A stretch of DNA of 6,013 bases, taken from NCBI GenBank assembly GCA_947494865.1, contig CANMAT010000265.1:1-6013 (forward strand), read 5' to 3'. The notes under the pieces are model-generated. The model did not search any database. It was not told where the DNA came from and worked only from the letters and a program-made list of their open reading frames with translations. Positions 1 to 5,657 of this stretch are shown here, one piece after another. The DNA is from Deltaproteobacteria bacterium. Its GTDB lineage: Bacteria > Myxococcota_A > Polyangia > Polyangiales > Ga0077539. The first letter of the stretch is position 1; every line of letters begins with the position of its first letter. The position numbers were made by a program, and so were the translations under genes.

Positions 1-647
1 CCGCGGCCGTTGATGATCACGTCGGCGTAGAAGCCCCCGCGGAACACCCCGCGGTTGCCGCGCACCGTGTCGACCCACTCGTGCAGGTTGCCCACCATGT
101 CGAACACGCCGTAGCGCCCGCGGCAGCGCGCGTGCGACCCGGTGCGCGTGAGCGAGCGCGGCAGGGTGTTGAGCCGCGGGTCGTTCATCTCGCGGTCGTG
201 AAACACGTTGCCGCCGCCGAAGATGCGCGGCACCGGGTTGACGCCGTTGTCGTTGCAGCGCCCGCTCACCTGCGCGGGGCCGTAGGGCCACTCGGAGGGC
301 GCGGGGCCCTTGCAGGCGCGCGTCCACTCGGGCTCGGTGCACAGGCGCTTGCCCGCGGCGGCGCACGCGGCCCTAGCCTGCACCTGCGAGATGTACGCCT
401 GCGGCGTCACCCCGCGGCGCGACTGCGCGCGCACGCGAAGGCCCGGCGTGGGCGTGGCGAAGGGGCTCCACGGGCGCGTTCGCGTGCGCGAGAGCACCTC
501 GACGAGGGAGCCCTCGTAGAGGTCGACGCAGTAGTCTCCCTCGATCATGGCCATGCCCGCGGGGCACCGCGGCCTGCGGCCCGGCACGAAGCCTACGAGC
601 ACGGTGGAGAGCGCCGCGACGGCGGCGAGCGGAGAGGCCAGGCGCAC
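1..647 (-). CDS. FGE-sulfatase (SUMF1-fold) domain protein with N-terminal signal segment, 3'-truncated by window edge
   Basis: The frame stays open from 647 to the left edge, giving 215 complete codons and no stop, so the C-terminus is missing. I chose GTG at 647: it lies 4 nt past the upstream gene's stop, has GGTGA just before it, and adds a hydrophobic segment (residues about 3-22, rich in Ala/Leu/Val) that reads as a signal peptide or anchor. The mature part opens with CPAGMAMIEGDYCVDLYE (28-45), the usual start of FGE-sulfatase domains. KRLCTEPEW (100-108), GNLHEW (186-191) and FRGGFY (202-207) are further family hallmarks. Known members include formylglycine-generating enzymes, but many bacterial copies are non-catalytic binding or structural proteins. 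The region that would carry the catalytic Cys pair lies at or beyond the edge, so activity cannot be judged. Many Cys residues (28, 40, 95, 103, 112, 131, 175) fit an extracytoplasmic location. It probably shares a transcript with the phosphofructokinase gene. Confidence 0.85.
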   Translation of the reverse strand, partial: MRLASPLAAVAALSTVLVGFVPGRRPRCPAGMAMIEGDYCVDLYEGSLVEVLSRTRTRPWSPFATPTPGLRVRAQSRRGVTPQAYISQVQARAACAAAGKRLCTEPEWTRACKGPAPSEWPYGPAQVSGRCNDNGVNPVPRIFGGGNVFHDREMNDPRLNTLPRSLTRTGSHARCRGRYGVFDMVGNLHEWVDTVRGNRGVFRGGFYADVIINGR

Positions 648-651
648 GCGC

Positions 652-656
652 TCACC
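652..656 (-). promoter_or_regulatory. Likely ribosome binding site of the FGE-like gene, inside the PFK stop region
   Basis: Read on the minus strand, GGTGA lies 4 nt before the chosen GTG start at 647 and includes the TGA stop of the phosphofructokinase gene. This placement suggests translational coupling of the two genes. The match to a Shine-Dalgarno sequence is partial. Confidence 0.4.
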
Positions 657-1953
657 CGCGGCCGGGCGGCGGCAGCGACACCTCGCGCGACATGCGGTCG
701 TCGTCGCGTGCGAGGTACGCGTAGCGCTCCGTGAACTCCTCCACGGTGGTGCCCGCGATGGCCGCGAGGCGCGCGAGCTGGTGCGTGTCGTCGAAGTCTT
801 CGCGGCGCAGGCGCATCATGTAGCTGCGCGCGATGCGGTAGCGGTCAGACTGGGTGTCGACCATGCGCACGCGCGAGCGCCCCGAGGCGCGGTCGATGAG
901 CGCTTCGAAGGGCACCGGGCGGAAGCACCCGCCCTGCATCGACACCATGGCGCTCATGCCGCCCTCGATGAGGTAGCGCGAGGCGCAGTACCCGAGGTCG
1001 CGCGTGTACTCCATGTCGAAGGGGATGGGGTCGGCGCAGCGGAGCTCGTACCCGATGTTGCGCGCCACCACGGTCACGTCGATGCCGCTCGCGCGGAGGC
1101 GCTCGAGCACGCGGTTCTTGATCACGTCGGCGAAGTTGATCTCGCCGTAGCGCAGGCCCCCGTGCTGGTCGCGCTCGACGCCGGGGAGCGTCGCGAGCTC
1201 CTCCGGGGCGAGGCGCTCGATGAGCCCCTCGGCGAGCACCGCGAGGCCGTCGCGGCGGTCGTTCGAGAGGCGCTTGATCATCGCGCCCACCAGCGTGTCG
1301 ACGATGGTGTCGAGGCGCAGCGGCCCGTCGCCGAACTCCTCGGGGATGAGCGTGAGCGTCGCGCCCGCGGCCTTGCCGATGCCCAGCGCGAGGTGCCCCG
1401 CCTTGCGGCCCTGCGTCACCACCAGGTACCACCGGTGCGTGGTCTTGGCGTCGACCATGAGGTTCTTCACGATGTCGACGCCAACGTGGCGCGCGGTCTG
1501 GTACCCGAAGGTGTCGATGTCGGGGGGCAGGTCGATGTCGTTGTCGATGGTCTTGGGCACGTGGGCCACGTGAAGCTGGCCGTGCGAGCGCTCGGCGAGG
1601 CGCCACGCCGACCACGCCGACCCGTCGCCGCCGATGGTCACCAGCTTGTCGACGTTGAGCCGCATGAGCGCAAGGAGCGCCGCGTCGAGGTGCTTGTCGT
1701 TCTTGGTCGGGTTCGCCCGCGAGATGCCCAGGTGCGAGCCGCCGCGAAAGTGAATCCGGCTCACGCTCTCGAGGGTGAGCTGCGACACGTGTTTGATGTC
1801 GCCCTCCATGATCCACCGGAAGCCGTCGTGAATGCCCACCACGTCGATGCCCGACAGGTGCGCCCGAATGGTGGAGGCCGCGATCACGCTGTTGATGCCC
1901 GGCGCGGGCCCCCCCGCGCAGAGGATCGCCAGCCGCTTCGGTCGATGTGTCAT
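652..1953 (-). CDS. pfkA: 6-phosphofructokinase (PFK family, ATP/PPi 'mixed' signature)
   Basis: This 433-residue protein of the phosphofructokinase family phosphorylates fructose 6-phosphate to fructose 1,6-bisphosphate in the cytoplasm (glycolysis). Visible motifs, in order: GGPAPGIN at 14-21 (phosphoryl donor loop), IGGDGS at 107-112, PKTIDND at 133-139 (carrying the family's catalytic Asp), QGR at 181-183 followed by KAGHLALGIG, IPEEF at 203-207, and the sugar-phosphate region GYELRCADPIPFD at 301-313. The residue after GGD is Gly (111), as in ATP-using enzymes; PPi enzymes usually have Asp there. Residue 134 is Lys, as in PPi enzymes and in plant/trypanosome ATP enzymes; E. coli PfkA has Gly. 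ATP is therefore the likelier donor, but not certain. I chose the ATG at 1953 over the upstream in-frame start at 2088 because the family N-terminus begins here, GAGG lies 8 nt upstream, and the extra 45 residues are Arg-rich and unlike the family. The FGE-like gene follows after 4 nt. At 433 residues it is longer than the roughly 320 of E. coli PfkA. Confidence 0.93.
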   Translation of the reverse strand: MTHRPKRLAILCAGGPAPGINSVIAASTIRAHLSGIDVVGIHDGFRWIMEGDIKHVSQLTLESVSRIHFRGGSHLGISRANPTKNDKHLDAALLALMRLNVDKLVTIGGDGSAWSAWRLAERSHGQLHVAHVPKTIDNDIDLPPDIDTFGYQTARHVGVDIVKNLMVDAKTTHRWYLVVTQGRKAGHLALGIGKAAGATLTLIPEEFGDGPLRLDTIVDTLVGAMIKRLSNDRRDGLAVLAEGLIERLAPEELATLPGVERDQHGGLRYGEINFADVIKNRVLERLRASGIDVTVVARNIGYELRCADPIPFDMEYTRDLGYCASRYLIEGGMSAMVSMQGGCFRPVPFEALIDRASGRSRVRMVDTQSDRYRIARSYMMRLRREDFDDTHQLARLAAIAGTTVEEFTERYAYLARDDDRMSREVSLPPPGRG

Positions 1954-1961
1954 GTAGAACG

Positions 1962-1965
1962 CCTC
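1962..1965 (-). promoter_or_regulatory. Shine-Dalgarno site of the phosphofructokinase gene
   Basis: Minus-strand GAGG lies 8 nt before the ATG at 1953. It is the clearest ribosome binding site in the window and supports that start over the longer upstream one. Confidence 0.6.
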
Positions 1966-1977
1966 ACAGTGCGGGAC

Positions 1978-2005
1978 TCTACCCGCGGACCGCCGCGACG
2001 GTAGA
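1978..2005. repeat. Imperfect inverted repeat / hairpin in the divergent spacer
   Basis: TCTACC (1978-1983) pairs with GGTAGA (2000-2005). Directly inside, CGCGG (1984-1988) pairs with CCGCG (1993-1997). The loop is ACCG, and a 2-nt AC bulge (1998-1999) lies on one side, giving 11 pairs in total. It ends 24 nt from the PFK start codon and 42 nt before the lipoprotein start. No T-tract follows on either strand and no gene ends here, so it is not a normal terminator. It could be a dyad operator, a 5'-UTR structure, or chance in GC-rich DNA. Confidence 0.5.
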
Positions 2006-2047
2006 CGGACTTTCCGCGCGCGCGCACTCTGTGGGATGCTCGACCCC

Positions 2048-2401
2048 ATGCGCCTCGCTTTCGCCTTGACGCTCGCCCTCCTCGCCACGCTCGCCGGCTG
2101 CGCCGAAGACGCGCCCTACCTCACCTGCTCGCGCGACGCGCCCTGCCGTGGCGAGACGCCGCTGTGCCTCTCGAGCACCACGGCGTCGGGCAACACCGTG
2201 CGCTTCTGCTCGGCGCGCTGCGTCACGCCCGCGGCCACCTCGACGGAGTGCCCCGGCAGCGGCGCGTGCATCCGCCTCAACGGCGGCGACCCGGTGTGCG
2301 TGCCGCGCTGCGCCGCGGTGTCCGACTGCCCCTTCGACGGCGCCGCGTGCGCGGTGCTCGGCGAGTCGCTGGGCGCGCGCGTGTGCTCGGTGCGCCCGTA
2401 G
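2048..2401 (+). CDS. Small Cys-rich lipoprotein
   Basis: This is a 117-residue envelope protein of unknown function. The N-terminus MRLAFALTLALLATLAGC is a textbook lipoprotein signal: one Arg, a hydrophobic core, and the lipobox LAGC with the lipidated Cys at 18. I prefer ATG 2048 to the in-frame ATG at 2036, because the shorter start gives the cleaner signal peptide and leaves GTGGGA about 11 nt upstream as a weak ribosome site. The mature part has 12 further Cys (27, 33, 40, 54, 58, 68, 74, 84, 88, 94, 101, 113), an even number that would allow six disulfides. FCSARC (53-58) and VCVPRC (83-88) look like the same element repeated, each followed by a C-x5/6-C pair. Such short Cys-patterned lipoproteins are common in myxobacteria; no enzymatic motif is visible. 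The gene is divergent from PFK and convergent with the Dsb-like lipoprotein gene, whose stop codon touches its own. Confidence 0.85.
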   Translation: MRLAFALTLALLATLAGCAEDAPYLTCSRDAPCRGETPLCLSSTTASGNTVRFCSARCVTPAATSTECPGSGACIRLNGGDPVCVPRCAAVSDCPFDGAACAVLGESLGARVCSVRP

Positions 2402-2404
2402 CTA
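2399..2404. other. Abutting convergent stop codons (TAGCTA)
   Basis: The plus-strand lipoprotein ends with TAG at 2399-2401 and the minus-strand Dsb-like gene ends with TAG read from 2404 to 2402. Together they make the palindrome TAGCTA with no bases between the genes. Any transcription terminator for either gene must lie inside the opposite coding sequence. Confidence 0.9.
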
Positions 2405-3691
2405 CCGCGCCGCGTCGAGCAGCGGCTGCATGCGCGCGACGAACTCGGCGAGGGGCCGCGCGCCCGCCATGAAGTGCCCGTTGACGAAGAACGCCGGGGT
2501 GCCGAAGCGCACGCCGGTGCCCGTGATGGCCTCCATGTCGGCGCGGATGGCGGGCGCGTGGCGGTGGTCGGCGAGGGCCGCGCGCAGGCGCGCCGCGTCG
2601 ACGCCGAGGCCTACGGCGTAGCGCTCGAGGGCGGCCGCGGAGAGCCCCTCGTCGTCGCGCTGATGCGCGAAGAGCGCGTCGTGGAAGGCCCAGAAGCCCT
2701 CGTCGCCGCGCTGGGCCCGCACCTCGCGCGCGGCCTCGGCGGCGGGCATGGCGTAGGGGTGCCCGGGGAGGGGATAGTCGCGCCACACGACGCGCAGCCG
2801 GTCGCCGAAGTGCTCGCGCAGCGCCGCGATGGTGGGCTCGACGCGCGCGCAGTGCGGGCACTGAAAATCGCTGAACACCTGCATCACGAGGGGAGCGCCC
2901 GCGGGCCCGAGGGAGGGCGCGTCGGCGGGCGCCGGGAGCGCGTGCACGTCGCCCCACGCGGGGCGCGCGCCGCCGCGGTCGGGCGCCGGGAGCGGGGCGC
3001 GCACCATGTCGGCGTAGAAGCTCGCCGGGGGCGCCGCGCCGGCGCGGCCGATGATGGCCGCGGTGAGCTGTTCGAACACCTCGAGCGGCTGCGCGCCCGA
3101 CACGAGGGTGCCGTTGACGAAGAACGCGGGCGTGCCGTCGACGCCGAGGCGCTCGGCGAGGGCGCGGTCGGCCTCGACCGCGGCGCGGTGCGCTCCGCCG
3201 TCGAGCGCGGCGCGGAGGCGCGCCACGTCGAGGCCCGCGAGCGCCGCGTAGCGCTCGAGGTCGGCGCGGGCGAGGCGGTCTTGATGGCCGAAGAGGATGT
3301 CGTGGTAGCGCCAGAAGAGCGCGTCGCCGCCCTGCGCGAAGGCCTCGAGCGCGGCCTCGGCGGCGGCGGGCGCCTGCGCGTGGCGCGGCAGCGGGAGGTT
3401 GCGCCACACGACGCGCACCTGCGCGGGGTGCGCGGCCACGAGGTCTGCCATGATGTGGCGGCCGCGGTTGCAGTACGGGCACTGAAAATCGCTGAAGACC
3501 ACCACGGTCACGGGCGCGCCGCGGGGGCCGAGCGTGGGCGCGCCCTCGACGGGGATCGTGGGGCTGTCGTCGAGCGCGGGGCCCGCGGGGGCGGCGAGCG
3601 CGGCGGCGCTCGGGCAGCGCGGCGGGGGGGCGTACCGTGCGCTGCACGCGAGGAGCAGCGCGGAGAGGAGATAGGGCGATCGGGGGCGCAT
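2402..3691 (-). CDS. Tandem DsbA-like thioredoxin-fold lipoprotein
   Basis: This 429-residue protein is predicted to be a lipid-anchored thiol-disulfide oxidoreductase of the periplasm or outer envelope. The signal MRPRSPYLLSALLLAC has a lipobox (LLAC, Cys 16), which fixes the start at 3691; the longer in-frame upstream start at 3877 would bury the signal. Two DsbA-type (Thioredoxin_4-like) domains follow. Domain 1 spans about 50-215, with VVFSDFQCPYC (active site Cys 71 and 74) and the cis-Pro loop GTPAFFVNG (186-194). Domain 2 spans about 258-428, with QVFSDFQCPHC (Cys 278 and 281) and GTPAFFVNG (397-405). Both carry RVVWR followed by PLP and GVD/LD-x-ARLRAAL, so they are an internal duplication. 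CPHC is the dipeptide of E. coli DsbA, a strong oxidant; CPYC suggests a different redox potential. Both sites are intact. No ribosome site is evident. The gene is divergent from the cyclase and convergent with the Cys-rich lipoprotein, a possible kind of substrate (inference only). Confidence 0.92.
   Translation of the reverse strand: MRPRSPYLLSALLLACSARYAPPPRCPSAAALAAPAGPALDDSPTIPVEGAPTLGPRGAPVTVVVFSDFQCPYCNRGRHIMADLVAAHPAQVRVVWRNLPLPRHAQAPAAAEAALEAFAQGGDALFWRYHDILFGHQDRLARADLERYAALAGLDVARLRAALDGGAHRAAVEADRALAERLGVDGTPAFFVNGTLVSGAQPLEVFEQLTAAIIGRAGAAPPASFYADMVRAPLPAPDRGGARPAWGDVHALPAPADAPSLGPAGAPLVMQVFSDFQCPHCARVEPTIAALREHFGDRLRVVWRDYPLPGHPYAMPAAEAAREVRAQRGDEGFWAFHDALFAHQRDDEGLSAAALERYAVGLGVDAARLRAALADHRHAPAIRADMEAITGTGVRFGTPAFFVNGHFMAGARPLAEFVARMQPLLDAAR
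2855..2875 (-). repeat. Direct repeat copy A (21 nt) within the Dsb-like gene, active-site segment of domain 2
   Basis: These 21 bases are identical to 3476-3496, exactly 621 nt (207 codons) away. They encode FSDFQCP just before the second active site. The identity includes third positions and the codons GAT and TTT, which are uncommon in this GC-rich gene. Confidence 0.85.
3476..3496 (-). repeat. Direct repeat copy B (21 nt) within the Dsb-like gene, active-site segment of domain 1
   Basis: Identical to 2855-2875. Two further exact blocks link the domains: 2780-2795 with 3401-3416 (encoding RVVWR, same 621-nt offset) and 2478-2494 with 3111-3127 (cis-Pro loop, 633-nt offset). Together they mark a domain duplication still visible at DNA level. 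Confidence 0.85.
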
Positions 3692-3797
3692 CGTCGGGGG
3701 CGCCGAGTGTAACGCCTGCGAGGGCGGCGCCCGGTGTTTCCTGCCGAGGGTGCGACGACAGGGCGCGCGGCGTGTGGTACCCGAACGGGCACGACGT
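3692..3797. promoter_or_regulatory. Divergent spacer between the Dsb-like lipoprotein and the cyclase
   Basis: This 106-nt spacer separates two divergent starts and should contain both promoters. I see no clear -35/-10 elements and no good Shine-Dalgarno before either start. The only small structure is CCCG (3780-3783) and CGGG (3786-3789) around a 2-nt centre, 8 nt before the cyclase ATG; this is weak and may be chance. Confidence 0.5.
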
Positions 3798-5657
3798 ATG
3801 CGAGAGCACGTGATTCGCGTCGAGCGCACGTTCGCTGGGGGCCCGTTGCGGGTCTGGGCCCTCGCGGCGGACTCCAACCGGTGGGATCGCGCGCTCGGCC
3901 TCCCGCCTGCGAACTATGTTTTCCGCGACGAGCCCGACGGGTCGCGCGCGCGCATCGGCGGTTCGAAGGTGCTCGGGCTCCCGGTGGCGTGGGTCGAGGC
4001 GCCGTACCAGTGGGTCGAGGGCGCGTGGGTCGAGGGCTCGCGCCGCTACCTCGAGGGCCCCGTCGCCCGCGGCACGCTCCGTTGTGAGGTCTTCTCCGCG
4101 GGGCCGCGCGCGACCCGCGTGGTGGTGCGCTTCACCGTCGCCAGCGCGAGCCCCCTCGCCGCGGTGGGCGGTCGCCTTGCCGTGCCCGTGTTTCGCCGCG
4201 CCATCGAGCGTTACCTCGACGTGCTCGGCCGCGCGCTCACGGCCGCTCCCGACGGCGCCGACGACGTGGCGCAGGGGCGCGACCTCGCGCTCTCGCTCGA
4301 CGACGCCGCGCTGCGCGGGGCCGTCACGCCCGCCGACGAGGCCGAGCTCGCGCGCCGCGCCGCGGCGGCGACGGGCGACGGGCGCGCCCCGCAGGCCGCC
4401 CTCGCGGCGCTCGTCGCGTGGGTGCGCGCCGCGCCCGACGACGACGTCGAGACGATGCGTCCCCTCGCGCTCGCGCGGCGCTGGGGCGTGACCGCCGACG
4501 AGGGGCTGCGGGCCTTTCTGCTCGCCACGCGCGCGGGCCTCGTCGACCTGCGCTGGAAGATCCTCTGCCCCGTGTGCCGCACGGGCGCCGACACGGCGTC
4601 GTCGCTCACCGAGGTGGGGCGCCGCGTGCGCTGCGACGCGTGCGACCGCGACTACGACGTCGACTTCAGCGAGCACGTCGAGGCGGTGTTCGCGCCCAAC
4701 CCCGCGGTGCGCGCGGTCACGCCGCGGCTGTGGTGCGCCTCGTCGGCGTCGCGCAGGCCCCACGTCGTGGCGCAGGTGACGCTCGACCCCGGCGCCACGT
4801 TTCGGGCCTCGCTGCGCGCGTACGACGGGCCCCTCCTCGCGCGCGTCATGGGCGGCGCCGATGTAACCCCGCTCCCCGCGGCGGACCCCGCCCCCGCGCG
4901 CGTCACGGTGACCGCGTGCGACGACGCGCGCCCCGTGGTGACCGACGAGAGCGGCGACGGGGGGCGGGGCACCGAGCTCGTGCTCCGCAACCTCCGCGCG
5001 CGCCCGGTCACCCTGCAGATCGAGCGCGCGGGGGCGCCGCGCGACGCGCTCACGGGCGCGGGGCTGCTGCTGTTCCCCGACTACCTCGACCTCTTCGCGA
5101 CGGACGCGCCGGCGCGCGGCGTCGAGCTCTCGGTGGGCGCGGTGGCGCTGCTCTTCACCGACCTCACGGGCTCGACGGCGCTCTACGAGCGCGTCGGTGA
5201 CGCGCGTGCGTTCGCGCTCATCGAGCAGCACTTTCGCGAGATGACGCGCGTGGTGAGCGAGCGCGGCGGCACGGTGGTGAAGACCATGGGCGACGCCGTG
5301 ATGGCGGCGTTTCCGCGCCTCGGCGACGCCGCGCGCGCCGGCGTCGAGATGGCCCGCGCGACGAGCGCGCAGCTCGGCGACGAGGGCGTCGCGCTCAAGG
5401 TGGGCGTGCACCTCGGGCCGTGCCTCGCGGTGCGCGCCAACGACCGCCTCGATTTCTTCTGCACCACGGTGAACGTCGCCGCGAGGCTCCAGGCCCGGGC
5501 CGAGGCGCACGAGCTCGTGCTGGTCGAGTCGACGGCGCGGCACCCCGACGTCGCGCTCGCCCTCGCCGACATGCCGCGGCGCGCGTTCACCGCGTCGCTC
5601 AAGGGCATCCGGCAGGAGCTGCACCTCGTCGCGGTCGACGTGCGCGCGCTCCCCTAG
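3798..5657 (+). CDS. SRPBCC - zinc ribbon - class III adenylate/guanylate cyclase fusion protein
   Basis: This 619-residue predicted nucleotide cyclase probably makes cAMP from ATP. Residues about 1-150 look like an SRPBCC/START-type ligand-binding fold (VERTF, WALAADSNRWD, IERYLDVLGRAL). Residues about 165-250 are helical, with MRPLALARRWG (220-230) resembling a winged-helix-like segment. A zinc ribbon follows: CPVC (257-260) and CDAC (279-282), 18 residues apart. Residues about 290-440 form a beta-rich middle; from memory the whole central part resembles DUF5939, which is associated with cyclases. The catalytic domain (about 445-615) has metal-binding Asp 455 (FTDLTGST) and Asp 499 (MGDAVMAAF), Lys 495 and Asp 552 for adenine choice, and Asn 559/Arg 563 (VNVAARL) for the transition state, so all key residues are present. 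The usual Gly in the D-x-x-G loop is Cys (555). No membrane segment is seen, so it is likely cytosolic. I chose ATG 3798 over an in-frame GTG at 3750 because the SRPBCC strand begins directly after it and the extra residues are Arg-rich. Confidence 0.9.
   Translation: MREHVIRVERTFAGGPLRVWALAADSNRWDRALGLPPANYVFRDEPDGSRARIGGSKVLGLPVAWVEAPYQWVEGAWVEGSRRYLEGPVARGTLRCEVFSAGPRATRVVVRFTVASASPLAAVGGRLAVPVFRRAIERYLDVLGRALTAAPDGADDVAQGRDLALSLDDAALRGAVTPADEAELARRAAAATGDGRAPQAALAALVAWVRAAPDDDVETMRPLALARRWGVTADEGLRAFLLATRAGLVDLRWKILCPVCRTGADTASSLTEVGRRVRCDACDRDYDVDFSEHVEAVFAPNPAVRAVTPRLWCASSASRRPHVVAQVTLDPGATFRASLRAYDGPLLARVMGGADVTPLPAADPAPARVTVTACDDARPVVTDESGDGGRGTELVLRNLRARPVTLQIERAGAPRDALTGAGLLLFPDYLDLFATDAPARGVELSVGAVALLFTDLTGSTALYERVGDARAFALIEQHFREMTRVVSERGGTVVKTMGDAVMAAFPRLGDAARAGVEMARATSAQLGDEGVALKVGVHLGPCLAVRANDRLDFFCTTVNVAARLQARAEAHELVLVESTARHPDVALALADMPRRAFTASLKGIRQELHLVAVDVRALP
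5654..5657. other. Overlapping convergent stop codons (CTAG)
   Basis: The cyclase ends with TAG at 5655-5657 and the minus-strand gene ends with TAG read from 5656 to 5654, so the two coding regions share the palindrome CTAG. As at 2399-2404, there is no intergenic terminator. Confidence 0.8.

Larger units (their letters stand above)
1954..2047. promoter_or_regulatory. Divergent spacer between PFK (minus) and the Cys-rich lipoprotein (plus)
   Basis: These 94 nt separate two divergent start codons and must hold promoters for both directions unless they lie inside the genes. I see no convincing -35/-10 pair on either strand. The notable content is the hairpin at 1978-2005 and a weaker flanking pairing: CACAG at 1965-1969 against CTGTG at 2029-2033, with TGC at 1970-1972 against GCA at 2024-2026. 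The run of alternating CG at about 2015-2024 is simply low-complexity GC. Confidence 0.6.

Noticed and set aside
81..734. Plus-strand open frame opposite the FGE-like gene
   Set aside because: The minus strand carries clear FGE-sulfatase motifs; the plus frame is low-complexity.
547..2004. Long plus-strand open frame (485 codons) opposite the PFK gene
   Set aside because: It is antisense to a clear phosphofructokinase, with His/Arg/Val/Ala-biased composition and no motifs; stops are simply rare at this GC content.
1978..2005. Hairpin as a Rho-independent terminator
   Set aside because: It lies between two divergent starts, no gene ends there, and no T-tract follows on either strand.
1954..2088. 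N-terminal extension of PFK from an upstream start at 2088
   Set aside because: The extra 45 residues are basic and unlike the family, the extension would overlap the divergent lipoprotein start, and a good ribosome site precedes the ATG at 1953.
2474..3712. Plus-strand open frame (412 codons) opposite the Dsb-like gene
   Set aside because: Shadow of the two-domain Dsb-like protein; its apparent internal repetition only mirrors the domain duplication on the other strand.
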